DNA of 64,000 nucleotides from Azospirillum sp. TSO35-2 (GCF_003116095.1 NZ_LGRA01000021.1:2575508-2639507); one strand, 5' to 3'; counted from the stretch's first letter, positions 28,427 through 38,292 are shown. Notes: a model not told the origin generated them from the letters alone. Made by a program: numbers and translations.

Positions 28427-28562
28427 CGGTAAGACCCGCGCTGTTTTGTCAGGGTTCGACTGTCCGCTCCGTCGATCCCGCTGCTGTCTATCCTTTCGCA
28501 TTTGAAAGATGTTCGTCGAAAAATCGGACAAAAATGTGGCCTGTCCTTTGTTCGTTGCGGCG

Positions 28563-28602
28563 CAAAAAATTGGGCGGGTTCGCTCATTACGCGAACCCGC
28601 CC
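28563..28602 (-). terminator. Intrinsic terminator of the oxoprolinase operon
   Basis: A perfect 12-bp GC-rich stem (GGGCGGGTTCGC/GCGAACCCGCCC, 28572-28583 with 28591-28602) has a 7-base loop. It is followed on the minus strand by AATTTTTTGCG, a six-U run. It begins 31 bases after the pxpA stop and is the clearest factor-independent terminator in the window. Confidence 0.88.
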
Positions 28603-28632
28603 CAGGGGAGGACATTCAGGGTGTTTCGGCCG

Positions 28633-29400
28633 TCACACCAGGGCGCGCACCGTCACCCCGGCCTGTTCCAGCGCGCGGCGGACCGCGGCGGCCATGGCGA
28701 CCGCCGTCGGGGTGTCGCCGTGGACGCAGATGGTGTCGGCGACGATCGGCAGGCGGGTGCCGTGGCGGCTTTCCACCGCGCCGTCCAGCACCATCCGCAC
28801 CACCCGCGCCGCGGCAAGGTCGGGGTCGTGGATGACCGAGCCAGCGATGCTGCGCGGGGTCAGGCTGCCGTCGTCCTCATAGCTGCGGTCGGCGAAGGCT
28901 TCGCGCCCGACCCGCAGGCCGACCGCCTCGCCGGCCCGCTCCATCGCGCTCAGCGGCGGCACGACGAACAGCAGCGCCGGGTCGACCGCCTTGACCGCGC
29001 GGGCGATGGCCCCGGCCAGATCGGCCTCGACCGCCGCCATGTTGTAGAGCGCGCCGTGCGGCTTCACATGGGTGACGCGCTGCCCCGACAGCGCGGCGCA
29101 GGCCTGGAGCGCGCCGATCTGGTAGGCGACCAGCCGCTCCACCTCGGTGGCGCCGATGCCGCGGATGCTGCGGCGGCCGAAGCCGGCGCGGTCCTCGAAA
29201 CCGGGATGGGCGCCGATCCGCACCCCCTTCTCCCCCGCCAGCTTGGCGGTGTCCGCCATGATGGTCGGGTCGCCGGCGTGGAAGCCGCAGGCGATGTTGG
29301 CGGAGGTGACGATGTCCAGCATCGCCCGGTCGTCGCCCATCGTCCAGGCGCCGTACCCCTCCCCCATGTCGCAGTTCAGATCGATGGTCGGCATGGTCAT
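28633..29400 (-). CDS. pxpA: 5-oxoprolinase subunit A (LamB/YcsF family)
   Basis: The 255-residue protein is a full-length Pxp[63 protein letters not shown] and [16 protein letters not shown]. With PxpB and PxpC it makes an ATP-dependent enzyme that opens 5-oxoproline (pyroglutamate) to L-glutamate. AGGAG lies just upstream of the chosen ATG. pxpB and pxpC are two and three genes upstream, with a chemoreceptor gene between them and pxpA. The usual arrangement has the three genes adjacent. Confidence 0.93.
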   Translation of the reverse strand: MTMPTIDLNCDMGEGYGAWTMGDDRAMLDIVTSANIACGFHAGDPTIMADTAKLAGEKGVRIGAHPGFEDRAGFGRRSIRGIGATEVERLVAYQIGALQACAALSGQRVTHVKPHGALYNMAAVEADLAGAIARAVKAVDPALLFVVPPLSAMERAGEAVGLRVGREAFADRSYEDDGSLTPRSIAGSVIHDPDLAAARVVRMVLDGAVESRHGTRLPIVADTICVHGDTPTAVAMAAAVRRALEQAGVTVRALV

Positions 29401-29473
29401 TCCCGCTCCTGATGTCCGGACGGCGCCGGACGGGTTTTGCTTCCGGGTGGGCAGCGCCCCCGGATCATTCCGT

Positions 29474-31057
29474 TCACACCGGATCCGACTGTCGCAGAGA
29501 GCGGATGAAGCCGGCAACCTGGGTCCGCATCGCGCCCATCTGGAGTGCGAGGGAGCCCGCCGCCCCATCCAGTTGGCGGGAGGCGTCGCCGGTCCGCTCC
29601 GCCGTGCCGGTCGTCGCGTTCACCTCGCCCAGCAGGGCGCGCACGCCCTGGGCCGCCTCGGCCACGCCGCGGCTGATCGCGCCGGTGGCGGCGTCCTGCT
29701 GCTCGACCGCCGCGGCGATCGAGGCGCTGGTCTCGCTCAACGCGTGGACGACGCGGGTGATCTCGACGATCTCGCCGGCGGCCAGACCGGTGGAGTCCTG
29801 GATCGCCCGGACTTGGGTCTCGATGTCCTCGGTCGCCTTGGCGGTCTGGGTCGCCAGCGCCTTGACCTCGCCGGCCACCACGGCGAAGCCCTTGCCGGCC
29901 TCGCCCGCCCGCGCCGCCTCGATGGTGGCGTTCAGCGCCAGCAGGTTGGTCTGCTTGGCGATGGCGTTGATCAGCGTCACCACCGCCGACACGCGGTCGG
30001 CCGCCTGCACCAGCCCGGTGACCTGACCGGTGGCGCTGGTCGCCCGGTGCGACGCCTCGCCGGCGATCGATTGCGCGTGCTGGGCCTGGGCCGAGATCTC
30101 GCGGATCGACGCCGCCAGCTCGTCCACCGCCGCCGCCATGCCCTCGACGGAACCGTTGACCGACGCGGCGTTGACCGCCGCCTGCCGGCTGGCGTGGCCG
30201 TTGCGTTCCGCCATGTCCGACAGGGTGCGGGTGGCGTCGCCCATCGCCCCGGCGGTGTCGGCGACCTCCGACAGGACGCTGCCGACCTGACGCTCGAAGT
30301 CATCGGCGACGCTGGCGATGGCGGCGCGGCGCTCCGTCTCGGCGCGGCGGTGCAGCTCCACCTGCCCGGCCTCCAGCCGCTGCTTGGCCGCGCCCTGCTC
30401 CTTGAACACCTGGACGGCCGCGGCCATCCGGCCGATCTCGTCGCGACGCTCCAGCGACGGCACCCCGACCTCGCTTTCACCACCCGCCAGCCGGGTCATC
30501 ACGGCGGTCAGCCGGACGATCGGCCGCGTCGCCCGGCGCACGATCAGGAACAGCGCGCCGCACAGCGCCAGCAGCGCCGCAAGGCCGCAACCGGCCAGCC
30601 GCCACGCCCGCTCCCACGCCTGGCGCTCGGCCCGGCGCGGCGACAGGTGGATCTCCACCGCGCCCAGCCGGTCGGTGCGGCTGCCGGCGCTGCGCAGGAT
30701 GTCGGCGCGACGGACCAGGGTGGCCGGATCGGCCGCCGACACGTCGCCGCTGGCGGTGAACACCGCGCCCTTGGGGTCGAGCACCCGGCTGCCGACGTAA
30801 TCGGGGTCGTTGGCCAGCGCGGCGAGCTGCGCCGCGGCGGACTCCTGGTCGACGTTCCACAGCGGTTCGGCCAGGCCGCCGGCGATGACGCGCACCGTCA
30901 CCGCGGCGCGGTCCTCCAGCGCGACGCGGGCGTCGTCCCGGTTCATGGCGACCACCGCGGCGATCGCCGTCCAGGCGATCACCGTCACCATCAGCGCGAT
31001 CGGCCAGACCACCCGGAGCGCCAGGGTCCGGCCCACAAGCTGCACCATCATGTCCAT
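29474..31057 (-). CDS. Methyl-accepting chemotaxis protein
   Basis: The 527-residue receptor has a first membrane helix at about 15-38 and a periplasmic domain of about 120 residues ([22 protein letters not shown], a small CHASE-like sensor). A second helix follows at about 158-178, then a HAMP domain ([20 protein letters not shown]) and the signalling hairpin [34 protein letters not shown], with methylation helices around it. It should steer flagellar motility through CheA/CheW encoded elsewhere. It sits inside the oxoprolinase operon, 28 bp from pxpC and 73 bp from pxpA, which suggests it senses a ligand of that pathway. Confidence 0.93.
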   Translation of the reverse strand: MDMMVQLVGRTLALRVVWPIALMVTVIAWTAIAAVVAMNRDDARVALEDRAAVTVRVIAGGLAEPLWNVDQESAAAQLAALANDPDYVGSRVLDPKGAVFTASGDVSAADPATLVRRADILRSAGSRTDRLGAVEIHLSPRRAERQAWERAWRLAGCGLAALLALCGALFLIVRRATRPIVRLTAVMTRLAGGESEVGVPSLERRDEIGRMAAAVQVFKEQGAAKQRLEAGQVELHRRAETERRAAIASVADDFERQVGSVLSEVADTAGAMGDATRTLSDMAERNGHASRQAAVNAASVNGSVEGMAAAVDELAASIREISAQAQHAQSIAGEASHRATSATGQVTGLVQAADRVSAVVTLINAIAKQTNLLALNATIEAARAGEAGKGFAVVAGEVKALATQTAKATEDIETQVRAIQDSTGLAAGEIVEITRVVHALSETSASIAAAVEQQDAATGAISRGVAEAAQGVRALLGEVNATTGTAERTGDASRQLDGAAGSLALQMGAMRTQVAGFIRSLRQSDPV

Positions 31058-31085
31058 TCCCCCACTGGTCGCCGGACGGGCATCG

Positions 31086-32108
31086 TCAGTCCCACCCGGT
31101 GATGGCGCCGCCGATCAGGTTGAAGCTGAGCAGCCGGGCGCTGTCGGTCAGCGCGAAGCCGCCGGCCGACCGCAGCAGCCCCGGCAGGCCGGCCAACACC
31201 GCGCGGTGGCGCGCGCCGATCCGCCCGGCCTCGGCGGCGTCGACGGCGCGGAAGCGCACCGGGTCGCCCGGCCGCATCTGCGCGAAGCCGCCGATGTCCG
31301 GCCCGATCACGCAGGCGATCTTGGGATAGCCGCCGGTGGTCTGGCGGTCGGCCAGCAGCACGATCGGCCGCCCGGTGCCCGGCACCTGGATCGCCCCCAG
31401 CGGAATGCCGTCGGAGGTGATGTTGAAGCCGCGGGCGTGCTCGATCGCCGGGCCGTTCAGCCGGCAGCCCATGCGGTCGGCCTCATGGCTGACGGTGAAC
31501 GCCTCCTCCAGGAAGGCGGCGATGCCCCGGGGGGTGAAATAGTCCTGCTGCGGCCCCAGCATCACCCGCACCGTGCCGCCCCGCGCCGGCAGCAGCGACG
31601 GGTCGAGCCGCTGCTCCCCGCGGTCCGCCGCCCGGTCGAGGCGCAGCGGCAGCCGGTCGCCGGCCTTCAGCGTCCCGCCGTCCAGCCCGCCCAGCCGGCT
31701 GCGCACATGGGTGGCGACGCTGCCCAGCACCGGGCGCAGCGCAAAGCCGCCCTCCACCGCCCAATAGCCGCGCGTGCCGTTGCGCAACGGGCCGATGGTC
31801 AGGGTCTGGCCGTCGCGCAGGCGCAGGCTGGTCCAGGACGGCACCGGCTCGCCATCCACCGCCAGGGCGGCGTCGGCGGCGACGGCGACGCGCACCGGCC
31901 CGCCCTCCGCCGTCAGGCTGTCGCCGGCCAGGGTGAACTCGACCGCCCCCTCCGCCGCCGGGTTGCCGACCAGCGCGTTGGCGGCGGCGTGCAGCAGCGG
32001 ATCGGCCGCCCCGGCGACCGACACGCCGTAGCGCTGGTAGCCGATCCGGCCGCGGTCCTGCACCGTGGAACTGGGGCCGGCCGCGACGATGCGGAGATGC
32101 GCGGTCAT
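31086..32108 (-). CDS. pxpC: 5-oxoprolinase subunit C (biotin-dependent carboxyltransferase-like, KipA family)
   Basis: The 340-residue protein shows the KipA/PxpC pattern: [21 protein letters not shown] near the start, [72 protein letters not shown] and GDPVRFRAV. It forms the second half of the PxpBC pair that works with PxpA. Its ATG overlaps the pxpB stop as ATGA. Length matches the family. Confidence 0.92.
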   Translation of the reverse strand: MTAHLRIVAAGPSSTVQDRGRIGYQRYGVSVAGAADPLLHAAANALVGNPAAEGAVEFTLAGDSLTAEGGPVRVAVAADAALAVDGEPVPSWTSLRLRDGQTLTIGPLRNGTRGYWAVEGGFALRPVLGSVATHVRSRLGGLDGGTLKAGDRLPLRLDRAADRGEQRLDPSLLPARGGTVRVMLGPQQDYFTPRGIAAFLEEAFTVSHEADRMGCRLNGPAIEHARGFNITSDGIPLGAIQVPGTGRPIVLLADRQTTGGYPKIACVIGPDIGGFAQMRPGDPVRFRAVDAAEAGRIGARHRAVLAGLPGLLRSAGGFALTDSARLLSFNLIGGAITGWD

Positions 32109-32893
32109 GCGACGGCTCCCTGGTCGGCCCCGCGGTCGGCGGCGATGGTCTCGCTGTCCGGGACGAAGCCGGGCAGCGCCTCCAGCCGGTCATACTCGGC
32201 GGCGGAGATCGCGGTGAAGCGGATGCGGTCGCCCGGCGCCAGCAGGAAGGGCGGCTCGCGCCGCAGGTCGAAGGTGCGGGCCGGCGTCCGCCCCAGCAGA
32301 TGCCAGCCGCTGGGCATGGCGATCGGCGAGATGGCGGCCTGCTCACCGCCCTGCATGACGCTGCCGGCCGGCGTCACCATCCGCGGATTCTCGCGCCGCG
32401 GCTGGTGCAGCACCGCCGGCAGGCCGCCCAGATAGGCGAAGCCCGGCGAGAAGCCCAGCATGTAGACGCGGTAGTCGGCGGCGCAGTGCAGCGCGACCAC
32501 CTCCGCCGCCGTCAGGCCGCTGCGCCGGGCCACCTCGTCCAGATCCTCGCCATGGGCACCGCCGAAGCAGACCGGCACGATCCAGCGCAGCGCCGGTTCC
32601 GCCGCCGCCGCGCCGAGACCGGCGGCAAGGTCCAGCAGCGCGCCGCCCAGCGCGTCGGCGCCGGTCAGCGCCGGGTCGAACTGCACCAGGATCGAGCGGT
32701 ATGTGGGTACCGTCTCAACGATGCCGGGCAGGCCGGCGTCGGCGATGCGGCGGTCCAGCCGGTGGACGGCGTCGTTCAGGGCCGGCTCGATGCCGTCGCC
32801 GAGTTCCACGATCAGGGCGCTGTCGCCGGCGGCCCGCAGGATGGGCGGCGGGACGGCCGGCGGGACGAATGGCGACGGAGGGGTCACGCTCAT
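32105..32893 (-). CDS. pxpB: 5-oxoprolinase subunit B (KipI family)
   Basis: The 262-residue protein contains ALIVELGDGIEPALNDAVHRLD, VETVPTYRSILVQFDP, IPVCFGGAHGEDLDEVARRSGL and YMLGFSPGFAYLGGLP, then RVMTPAGSVMQGGEQAAISP-like residues. All are characteristic of PxpB (the allophanate-hydrolase subunit 1-like fold). It acts as a complex with PxpA and PxpC. A TTG four codons upstream is possible, but the ATG has GGGA at suitable distance. The N terminus has a Pro-rich extension of about 20 residues. Confidence 0.92.
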   Translation of the reverse strand: MSVTPPSPFVPPAVPPPILRAAGDSALIVELGDGIEPALNDAVHRLDRRIADAGLPGIVETVPTYRSILVQFDPALTGADALGGALLDLAAGLGAAAAEPALRWIVPVCFGGAHGEDLDEVARRSGLTAAEVVALHCAADYRVYMLGFSPGFAYLGGLPAVLHQPRRENPRMVTPAGSVMQGGEQAAISPIAMPSGWHLLGRTPARTFDLRREPPFLLAPGDRIRFTAISAAEYDRLEALPGFVPDSETIAADRGADQGAVA

Positions 32894-32953
32894 GGATGGT
32901 CCCAAGGCTGTCGGGGTGGAACGCCGGTCCGACGGATCGGGCCGGCGCCGTGA

Positions 32954-33709
32954 TCAGCGGGCGTACTTGTCCAGCACCCGCTGGTAGGCGCCGCTGGCCT
33001 TCATCGCCGCGACGCCGGCGTCGAAGTCATCGCGCAGCTTGGTCGTGTCGCGCGCCTTGGTAAAGGCTATGTAGCTGGGGATGTCCTGCACCGCCGGCGT
33101 CAGTTCCGTCACCCGGTCCAGCGCGCCGGCCTGCTTCAGGAAATACTGGGCGACGTAGCGGTTGCTCGGCATCACCTCGAACCGGCCGGACAGCAGCTTC
33201 TTCACGTTGCTGTCGCTGTCGTTCGACTTCTCCACCGCCGGCAGGATTCCGGTCTTGACCGCGTCGTCGATGATCGGGCCGTAGCTGATCTGGTTGACGA
33301 CGCCGAACCGGTGGCCGGCCAGCTTGGCGAGGTCGCCGTCGAAGCGGACCGGGCTGTCCTTGGCGACGAACAGCGACACCACCTGCGGCACCAGCACCTG
33401 GGTGGAGTAGGTCAGGAACTGCTCGCGCTCCGGCGTCTTGTAGGCGGTGAAGACGGCGTCGGCCTTGCCCTCCCGCACGGTGTCGAGCGCGCGGGCCCAC
33501 GGCATGATCTCGACCGACACGCTGTGGCCCGCCGCCGCCATCGCTTCGGTCACGATGTCGTAGGCGATGCCGGCGGGCTTGCCGCCGTCGTCGTAGATCA
33601 GCGGCGGAAAGCTGAGCGCCACCATCTTGAGGTCGGCGGCGGCGGCCGGCAATCCGGCGGTGGCGAGCAGTCCGCTGGCGAGCAGAATGGTCTTCAGCGT
33701 GCTGGGCAC
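32954..33709 (-). CDS. Periplasmic substrate-binding protein, family 3 (polar amino-acid type)
   Basis: The 251-residue protein has a signal peptide ending LPAAAA and the SBP_bac_3 fold: LKMVALSFPPLIYDDGGKPAGIAYDIVTEAM, EIMPWARALDTVREGKADAVFTAYKTPERE, LAGHRFGVVNQISYG and PSYIAFTK. Such proteins bind amino acids or related compounds. No matching polar amino-acid permease or ATPase gene is adjacent; the nearby importer is of the branched-chain type. It may serve a transporter elsewhere, or present ligand to the chemoreceptor in the same operon. Confidence 0.87.
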   Translation of the reverse strand: MPSTLKTILLASGLLATAGLPAAAADLKMVALSFPPLIYDDGGKPAGIAYDIVTEAMAAAGHSVSVEIMPWARALDTVREGKADAVFTAYKTPEREQFLTYSTQVLVPQVVSLFVAKDSPVRFDGDLAKLAGHRFGVVNQISYGPIIDDAVKTGILPAVEKSNDSDSNVKKLLSGRFEVMPSNRYVAQYFLKQAGALDRVTELTPAVQDIPSYIAFTKARDTTKLRDDFDAGVAAMKASGAYQRVLDKYAR

Positions 33710-33791
33710 GGGGCAAATCTCCTCTCATGCCCGCAGGACGGGGTCTTGCGGGGCGGCCGGGAACGAACGGGCGGACGGAAGAGGCGGGCGG

Positions 33792-34577
33792 CTACAGCAC
33801 CGACAGATGCGTGTTCAACAGGTCGGTGATCAGCATGGCGCCGGGGCTGTGGGTGATGGCGATCGGCGGGCGGGCGTTGCGGATCGCGACCTGTGGCGTC
33901 ACCCCGCAGGCCCAGAACACCGGCACCTCGCCGGGCTCCACCGGCACGGCGTCGCCATGTTCGGGGGCGGCGATGTCACGGATGCCGATGGCCGCCGGGT
34001 CGCCGAAATGCACCGGCGCGCCGTGCACCGACGGGAAGCGCGAGGTGATCTGGATGGCGCGGATGGCGTCCTTCGGCACCATCGGCCGCATCGACACCAC
34101 CATCGTGCCTTCGAAGCGGCCGGCCGACACGCAGGGGATCGTCGTCTCGTACATCGGCACGTTGCGGTCCAGCGCGATGTGGCGCACCGGCACGCCGTCG
34201 GCCAGCAACGCCTCCTCGAACGAGAAGGAGCAGCCGATCAGGAAGGACACGAAGTCGTCGCGCCACAGGGCGGTGACGTCGGTCGGGCTGTCGGTCAGCA
34301 CGCCGTCGCGATAGACGCGGTAGCGCGGCACGTCGGTGCGGATGTCGATGCCGGCGCCGAGCGTGGGCAGCGCCGGATCGCCGACCTCCGACACCGCCAG
34401 CAGCGGGCAGGCCTTCGGGTTGGCCTGGCAGAAGCGCAGGAAGTCGCCGGCCCAGTCGGCCGGCAGGATGGCGAGGTTGGCCTGGACATGGCCGCGGGCG
34501 AGCCCGGCGGTCGGGCCGGCGTGGGCACCGCTGCGGATGCGCAGGCGTTCGGCGGCGGCGGAGAGGGGGGTGGTCAT
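33792..34577 (-). CDS. DUF1445 putative hydro-lyase / D-glutamate cyclase-like protein
   Basis: The 261-residue protein matches DUF1445: [86 protein letters not shown] and [12 protein letters not shown]. The mammalian relative with this domain turns D-glutamate into 5-oxo-D-proline, and bacterial genes of the family are often beside pxp genes. Here it is the first gene of a run leading to pxpB, pxpC and pxpA, so a role in making or recycling 5-oxoproline is likely by inference. Confidence 0.85.
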   Translation of the reverse strand: MTTPLSAAAERLRIRSGAHAGPTAGLARGHVQANLAILPADWAGDFLRFCQANPKACPLLAVSEVGDPALPTLGAGIDIRTDVPRYRVYRDGVLTDSPTDVTALWRDDFVSFLIGCSFSFEEALLADGVPVRHIALDRNVPMYETTIPCVSAGRFEGTMVVSMRPMVPKDAIRAIQITSRFPSVHGAPVHFGDPAAIGIRDIAAPEHGDAVPVEPGEVPVFWACGVTPQVAIRNARPPIAITHSPGAMLITDLLNTHLSVL

Positions 34578-34630
34578 GGGTGGGGATCCGGGGTTCGAAT
34601 GTTTCGTGGAACAGCTTTGGCTTCGCATTG

Positions 34631-34730
34631 CCCCCACCTCAACCCTCCCCCGCTCTCGCGGGAGAGGGCGCCTTCTGCGAAGCGGCGGCAGTCCCCTCCA
34701 CCTCGAAGAGGGGGAGGGTTAGGGAGGGGG
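34631..34730. repeat. GC-rich compound palindrome (REP-like), copy 1
   Basis: Nested inverted repeats lie between the cyclase and livF genes. Outer arms AACCCTCCCCC (34641-34651) and GGGGGAGGGTT (34710-34720) are perfect complements. An inner GCTCTCGCGGGAGAGGG part resembles the core of the copies near 38200 and 51050. It lies between two genes of one strand, so it may protect or process the mRNA. Confidence 0.6.
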
Positions 34731-34748
34731 CAACCGGGCGGAAGGCCC

Positions 34749-35519
34749 TCACATGCCCAAATACGCCTGCCGCACCTCGTCGTTGCCGAGCAGGTCCTGG
34801 CCGGACCCTTCCATCACGACGCGGCCGGTCTGGATGACATAGCCGCGGTCGGCGATCTCCAGCGCGCGGTGGACGTTCTGTTCGACCAGCAGCACGGTGA
34901 TGCCGCGCTGGCGGATCAGCTGGATGGTCTCGAAGATGCGGGTCACCAGCTTGGGCGCGACGCCCCAGGACGGTTCGTCCAGCATCAAGAGGTCGGGCTG
35001 GCTCATCAGGCCGCGGCACATCGCCAGCATCTGCTGCTCGCCACCCGACAGGGTGCCGGCCTGCTGGCGGCGGCGGTCGCCCAGCACGGTGAAGGTGTCG
35101 TAGGCGAATTGGAGCGTTTGCTCGCGTTTCGCCGCATCGCTGGTGGTGAAGCCGCCCAGCATCAAATTCTGCTCCACCGTCAGGCGGGGGAACAGGCGGC
35201 GGCCTTCCGGCACCAACACCAGCCCGCGCTTGACCCGCTCGTGCGCCGGGACATTCGACAGTTCCTGCCCCTTCAGCGTGATGGAGCCGCCGTCGAGCAC
35301 GTTCAGCCCAGCGATGGCGCGCAGCGTGGTCGACTTGCCGTTGCCGTTGCCGCCGACGATGGCGACGATCTCCCCGCGGTTCAGCGACAGGCTGACGTCG
35401 CGGATGGCGGGGACGCGGCGGTAGCTGGACTGGATGTTGCGGACCTGCAGCATCGGTTCCGCCGACATCGACGGCACCGGCACCGAACGCACCGGTTCGG
35501 ACAGGGTCGGTTGGAGCAT
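34749..35519 (-). CDS. livF: Branched-chain amino-acid-type ABC transporter ATP-binding protein (LivF-like)
   Basis: The 256-residue ATPase has Walker A GGNGNGKST (about 56-64), LVLVPEGRRLFPRLTVEQNL (typical of LivF), signature LSGGEQQ, and Walker B LLMLDEP followed by SWGVAPKLV. It energises the importer formed with LivG, LivH, LivM and the binding protein. The transported compound need not be a branched-chain amino acid; the operon suggests an amide, D-glutamate or 5-oxoproline-like substrate. The chosen ATG has GGAG upstream. Confidence 0.92.
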   Translation of the reverse strand: MLQPTLSEPVRSVPVPSMSAEPMLQVRNIQSSYRRVPAIRDVSLSLNRGEIVAIVGGNGNGKSTTLRAIAGLNVLDGGSITLKGQELSNVPAHERVKRGLVLVPEGRRLFPRLTVEQNLMLGGFTTSDAAKREQTLQFAYDTFTVLGDRRRQQAGTLSGGEQQMLAMCRGLMSQPDLLMLDEPSWGVAPKLVTRIFETIQLIRQRGITVLLVEQNVHRALEIADRGYVIQTGRVVMEGSGQDLLGNDEVRQAYLGM

Positions 35520-35523
35520 GGTC

Positions 35524-36243
35524 TCACTCCCCCAGGTAGGCGGCGATGACCGCCGGGTTTTCGGCGATCTCCGCCGGGGTGCCGTCGGCGATCTTGGCAC
35601 CATAATCCAGCACCAGCATGCGGTGGGCGATCGGCATGATGCCCTCCATCACATGCTCGACGATGATGCTGGCGATGCCGCGCAGGTGGATGCGGTGGAC
35701 CAGTTGCGACGCCTCGCGCACCTCGGTCGGGTTCAGCCCGGCCATCACCTCGTCCAGCAGGATCAGCTTGGGCTCGGTGGCGAGCGCGCGGGCGACCTCC
35801 AGCCGCTTCTGCTCCGACACCGTCAGGTCGGACGCGGGGGTGTCGGCGCGGTGGGTCAGGCCGACGAACTCCAGCTCCTGCTCCGCCCGCTCCCGTGCCT
35901 CGGCCACCCGCTTGTTGCGCAGCATGGCGCCGACCATCACGTTCTCCCGCGCCGTCATCGACTGGAAGACGCGGACGATCTGGAAGGTGCGGGCGATGCC
36001 GAGCGCCGCCGCCGCTTCCGGGGTGGAGCCGGTGATGTCGCGCCCCTCGAAGGCGATGCGGCCGCTGGTCGGCGTGTGGAAGCCGGCGAGGCAGTTGAAC
36101 AGGGTGGTCTTGCCGGCGCCGTTCGGGCCGATCAGCCCGACGATCTCGCCGTGGTGGATGATGAAGCTGATGTCGCGGTTGGCGATCAGGCCGTCGAAGG
36201 CCTTGCCCAGGCCGTCCACGGCCAGCAGGGGGGCGGTGTTCAC
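35524..36243 (-). CDS. livG: Branched-chain amino-acid-type ABC transporter ATP-binding protein (LivG-like)
   Basis: The 239-residue ATPase has Walker A GPNGAGKT (39-46), GIARTFQIVRVFQSMTARENV (a LivG hallmark), Walker B LILLDEVMAGLNPTEV and a switch His in IIVEHVMEG. The signature motif is atypical (LTVSEQKRLEVARAL in place of LSGGQ-type). Length is near the usual 250. The ATG overlaps the livM stop as ATGA. Confidence 0.92.
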   Translation of the reverse strand: MNTAPLLAVDGLGKAFDGLIANRDISFIIHHGEIVGLIGPNGAGKTTLFNCLAGFHTPTSGRIAFEGRDITGSTPEAAAALGIARTFQIVRVFQSMTARENVMVGAMLRNKRVAEARERAEQELEFVGLTHRADTPASDLTVSEQKRLEVARALATEPKLILLDEVMAGLNPTEVREASQLVHRIHLRGIASIIVEHVMEGIMPIAHRMLVLDYGAKIADGTPAEIAENPAVIAAYLGE

Positions 36244-37268
36244 GGGCGGACCTCCAGCTTGTCGGCCTTGGCCGTCTTCGTTCCGCCCGGCAGACGGCGA
36301 CCGATATGGCGACGCAGATCGGACAGCAGCCCCAGCACGCCGGACGGGCTGAAGACGGCGACCAGGATGATCATGGCGGCGTAGATGATCATGTCAGTGC
36401 CGGACCCGGTGCTGCCGAACAGGGTGCGGCTGTACTCCTCGATGGTGATCAGGATCACCGCGCCCAGCACGGGCCCCAGCAGCGTGCCGACCCCGCCCAG
36501 GATGGCGATCAGCGCGATCTTGATCGACACGGTGGTGGCGAAGACCGAACCGGGGTCGATGAACATCTCCTTCTGGGCGTAGAAGCTGCCACCCAGCGCG
36601 GTCAGGAAGGCCGACACCGACAGCGCGATCAGCTTGTAGCGGGTCAGGCTGACGCCCAGCGCGCGGGCCGCTTCCGGCTCGTCCTTGATGGCGCGGAAAT
36701 AATAGCCGATGTGGCTGCGCTCGATCGCCCAGGCGACCGCCACCGTCAGCACCAGCAGGCCGAGGATCAGGTAATAGTAGGGCAGCTTGGCCAGGAAGAT
36801 CAGCGCGCCCCAGCCGCTGCGGTCCATCGGCAGGGTGAGTCCGACGGCGCCCTCCAGAAGGTCGCTGTTGGTCACCAGGATCTGCATGATCTCCGCCACC
36901 GCGATGGTCGCCATGGCGAAATAATGCCCCTTCAGCCGGAAGCAGGGCCAGCCCATGGCCAGCGCGAACAGCGCCGCCACCAGCCCGCCGGCCACCGCGC
37001 CGATCCACGGGCTGATGCCGAGCGACACCAGCAGCATGGTCGAGGTGTAGGCGCCGATGCCGTAGAACACCGCATGGCCCAGCGAAACCTGACCGGCGTA
37101 GCCGCCGACGATGTTCCAGGCCACGCCCATCTGGGCGCCCATCAGGATCAGGATCAGGAAGTTCTGCTGCGACGGTTCGGTGACCGCCAGCGGCAGGACG
37201 GCGGCCAGGGCGAGCAGGGCGACCGCCCCGATGGCCTTGCGCGATTGCGTCATGGTTCCGGTCGTCAT
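36240..37268 (-). CDS. livM: Branched-chain amino-acid-type ABC transporter permease (LivM-like)
   Basis: The 342-residue membrane protein has about nine hydrophobic helices and the LivM signatures WNIVGGYAGQVSLGHAVFYGIGAY, RLKGHYFAMATIAVAEI and AIKDEPEAARALGVSLTRYKL. It forms the membrane channel with LivH. Its ATG overlaps the livH stop (TGATG); a second ATG five codons later is also possible. A charged C-terminal tail of about 25 residues follows the last helix. Confidence 0.93.
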   Translation of the reverse strand: MTTGTMTQSRKAIGAVALLALAAVLPLAVTEPSQQNFLILILMGAQMGVAWNIVGGYAGQVSLGHAVFYGIGAYTSTMLLVSLGISPWIGAVAGGLVAALFALAMGWPCFRLKGHYFAMATIAVAEIMQILVTNSDLLEGAVGLTLPMDRSGWGALIFLAKLPYYYLILGLLVLTVAVAWAIERSHIGYYFRAIKDEPEAARALGVSLTRYKLIALSVSAFLTALGGSFYAQKEMFIDPGSVFATTVSIKIALIAILGGVGTLLGPVLGAVILITIEEYSRTLFGSTGSGTDMIIYAAMIILVAVFSPSGVLGLLSDLRRHIGRRLPGGTKTAKADKLEVRP

Positions 37269-38134
37269 CAGGCTTTCCCCAACAGGCCCCGCGGGCGCAC
37301 CAGCAGGACGATCAGCAGCAGCGACAGCACGATGGCGGTCTTGTATTCCGGGCCGATCAGGAAGCCGCCCAGCACCTCGATCAGGCCGACGATGATGCCG
37401 GCCAGGAAGGCGCCGGTGATGCTGCCGAAGCCGCCCAGCACCACCACCACGAAGGCGATCAGGATGAAGTTCGATCCCACCTCCGGGAAGATCGGGAAGA
37501 AGGTGGCGATCAGCCCGCCGGCCAGACCGGCGCAGGCGGCGCCGATGCCCCAGGCCAGCGCGAACATCTTCTGCCCGTCGATGCCCATCAGGGTGGCGGC
37601 CTCGCGGTCGATGGCGGTCGCCTCCAGCGCGGTGCCCAGGCGGGTGCGGTGCAGGAACAGCCACAAGGCCCCCGTCACCCCGACCGCGCCCAGCGCCGCG
37701 ACGAACTGCGGCAGGCCGAACTGCACCGGCCCCAGCGCGATATTGCCGCTGATCAGGCTGTTGGAGATCAGCCGGTGGTCGGGCTTCCAGAAGAACTGCG
37801 CCAGACCGCGCAGCAGGATCATCAGGCCGAAGGTCGCGAAGATCTGCGACAGCATCGGCGCCTTCAGGATGCGGCGGATGACGGTCTGGTAGACGATGAC
37901 GCCGACGGCGAACAGCAGCAGCGCGGTCATCGGCAGCGCGATGATGGGATCGATGGCGAACAGGGCGAAGGCCCAGAAGCTGGCGTACATGCCCAGCATC
38001 AGGAATTCGCCGTGGGCGAAGTTGACGATGTCCATCACGCCGAAGATCAGCGTCAGGCCGACGGCGACCAGGGCGTAGATCAGCCCGATCAGCAGGCCCG
38101 AGACGAGCACTTGGATGAGAATGTCGGCGGTCAT
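37268..38134 (-). CDS. livH: Branched-chain amino-acid-type ABC transporter permease (LivH-like)
   Basis: The 288-residue protein has about eight membrane helices with LivH signatures: LIGLIYALVAVGLTLIFGVMDIVNFAHGEFLMLG, RTRLGTALEATAIDREAATLMGID and VVVLGGFGSITGAFLAGIIVGL. It is the second channel subunit. The longer ORF form starts inside the upstream palindromic spacer, so I use the internal ATG, where family homology begins. Confidence 0.93.
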   Translation of the reverse strand: MTADILIQVLVSGLLIGLIYALVAVGLTLIFGVMDIVNFAHGEFLMLGMYASFWAFALFAIDPIIALPMTALLLFAVGVIVYQTVIRRILKAPMLSQIFATFGLMILLRGLAQFFWKPDHRLISNSLISGNIALGPVQFGLPQFVAALGAVGVTGALWLFLHRTRLGTALEATAIDREAATLMGIDGQKMFALAWGIGAACAGLAGGLIATFFPIFPEVGSNFILIAFVVVVLGGFGSITGAFLAGIIVGLIEVLGGFLIGPEYKTAIVLSLLLIVLLVRPRGLLGKA

Positions 38135-38179
38135 TGCCGCGCCCCCTTTGGCAACAGGGTGGGCCGGAGGGTGATGACG

Positions 38180-38262
38180 CCCTCTCCCGCCTCTCGCGCA
38201 AACGCAGTTTGCGCTGACGGCGTCAGGCGGATCGAAGATCCGCCGAGAGCCCCGGGAGAGGG
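38180..38262. repeat. Compound palindrome (REP-like) with four nested dyads, copy 2
   Basis: Outer arms CCCTCTCCCG (38180-38189) and CGGGAGAGGG (38253-38262) enclose CTCTCG/CGAGAG and three short stem-loops. These are GCGCAAAC-GCA-GTTTGCGC (38196-38214), TGAC-GGC-GTCA (38215-38225) and GGCGGATC-GAA-GATCCGCC (38226-38244). The element lies between the binding-protein gene and livH, where differential mRNA stability of an abundant binding protein would be useful. Confidence 0.7.
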
Positions 38263-38292
38263 GGAAAACCCCCACGTGGGACGTTCAGACGC

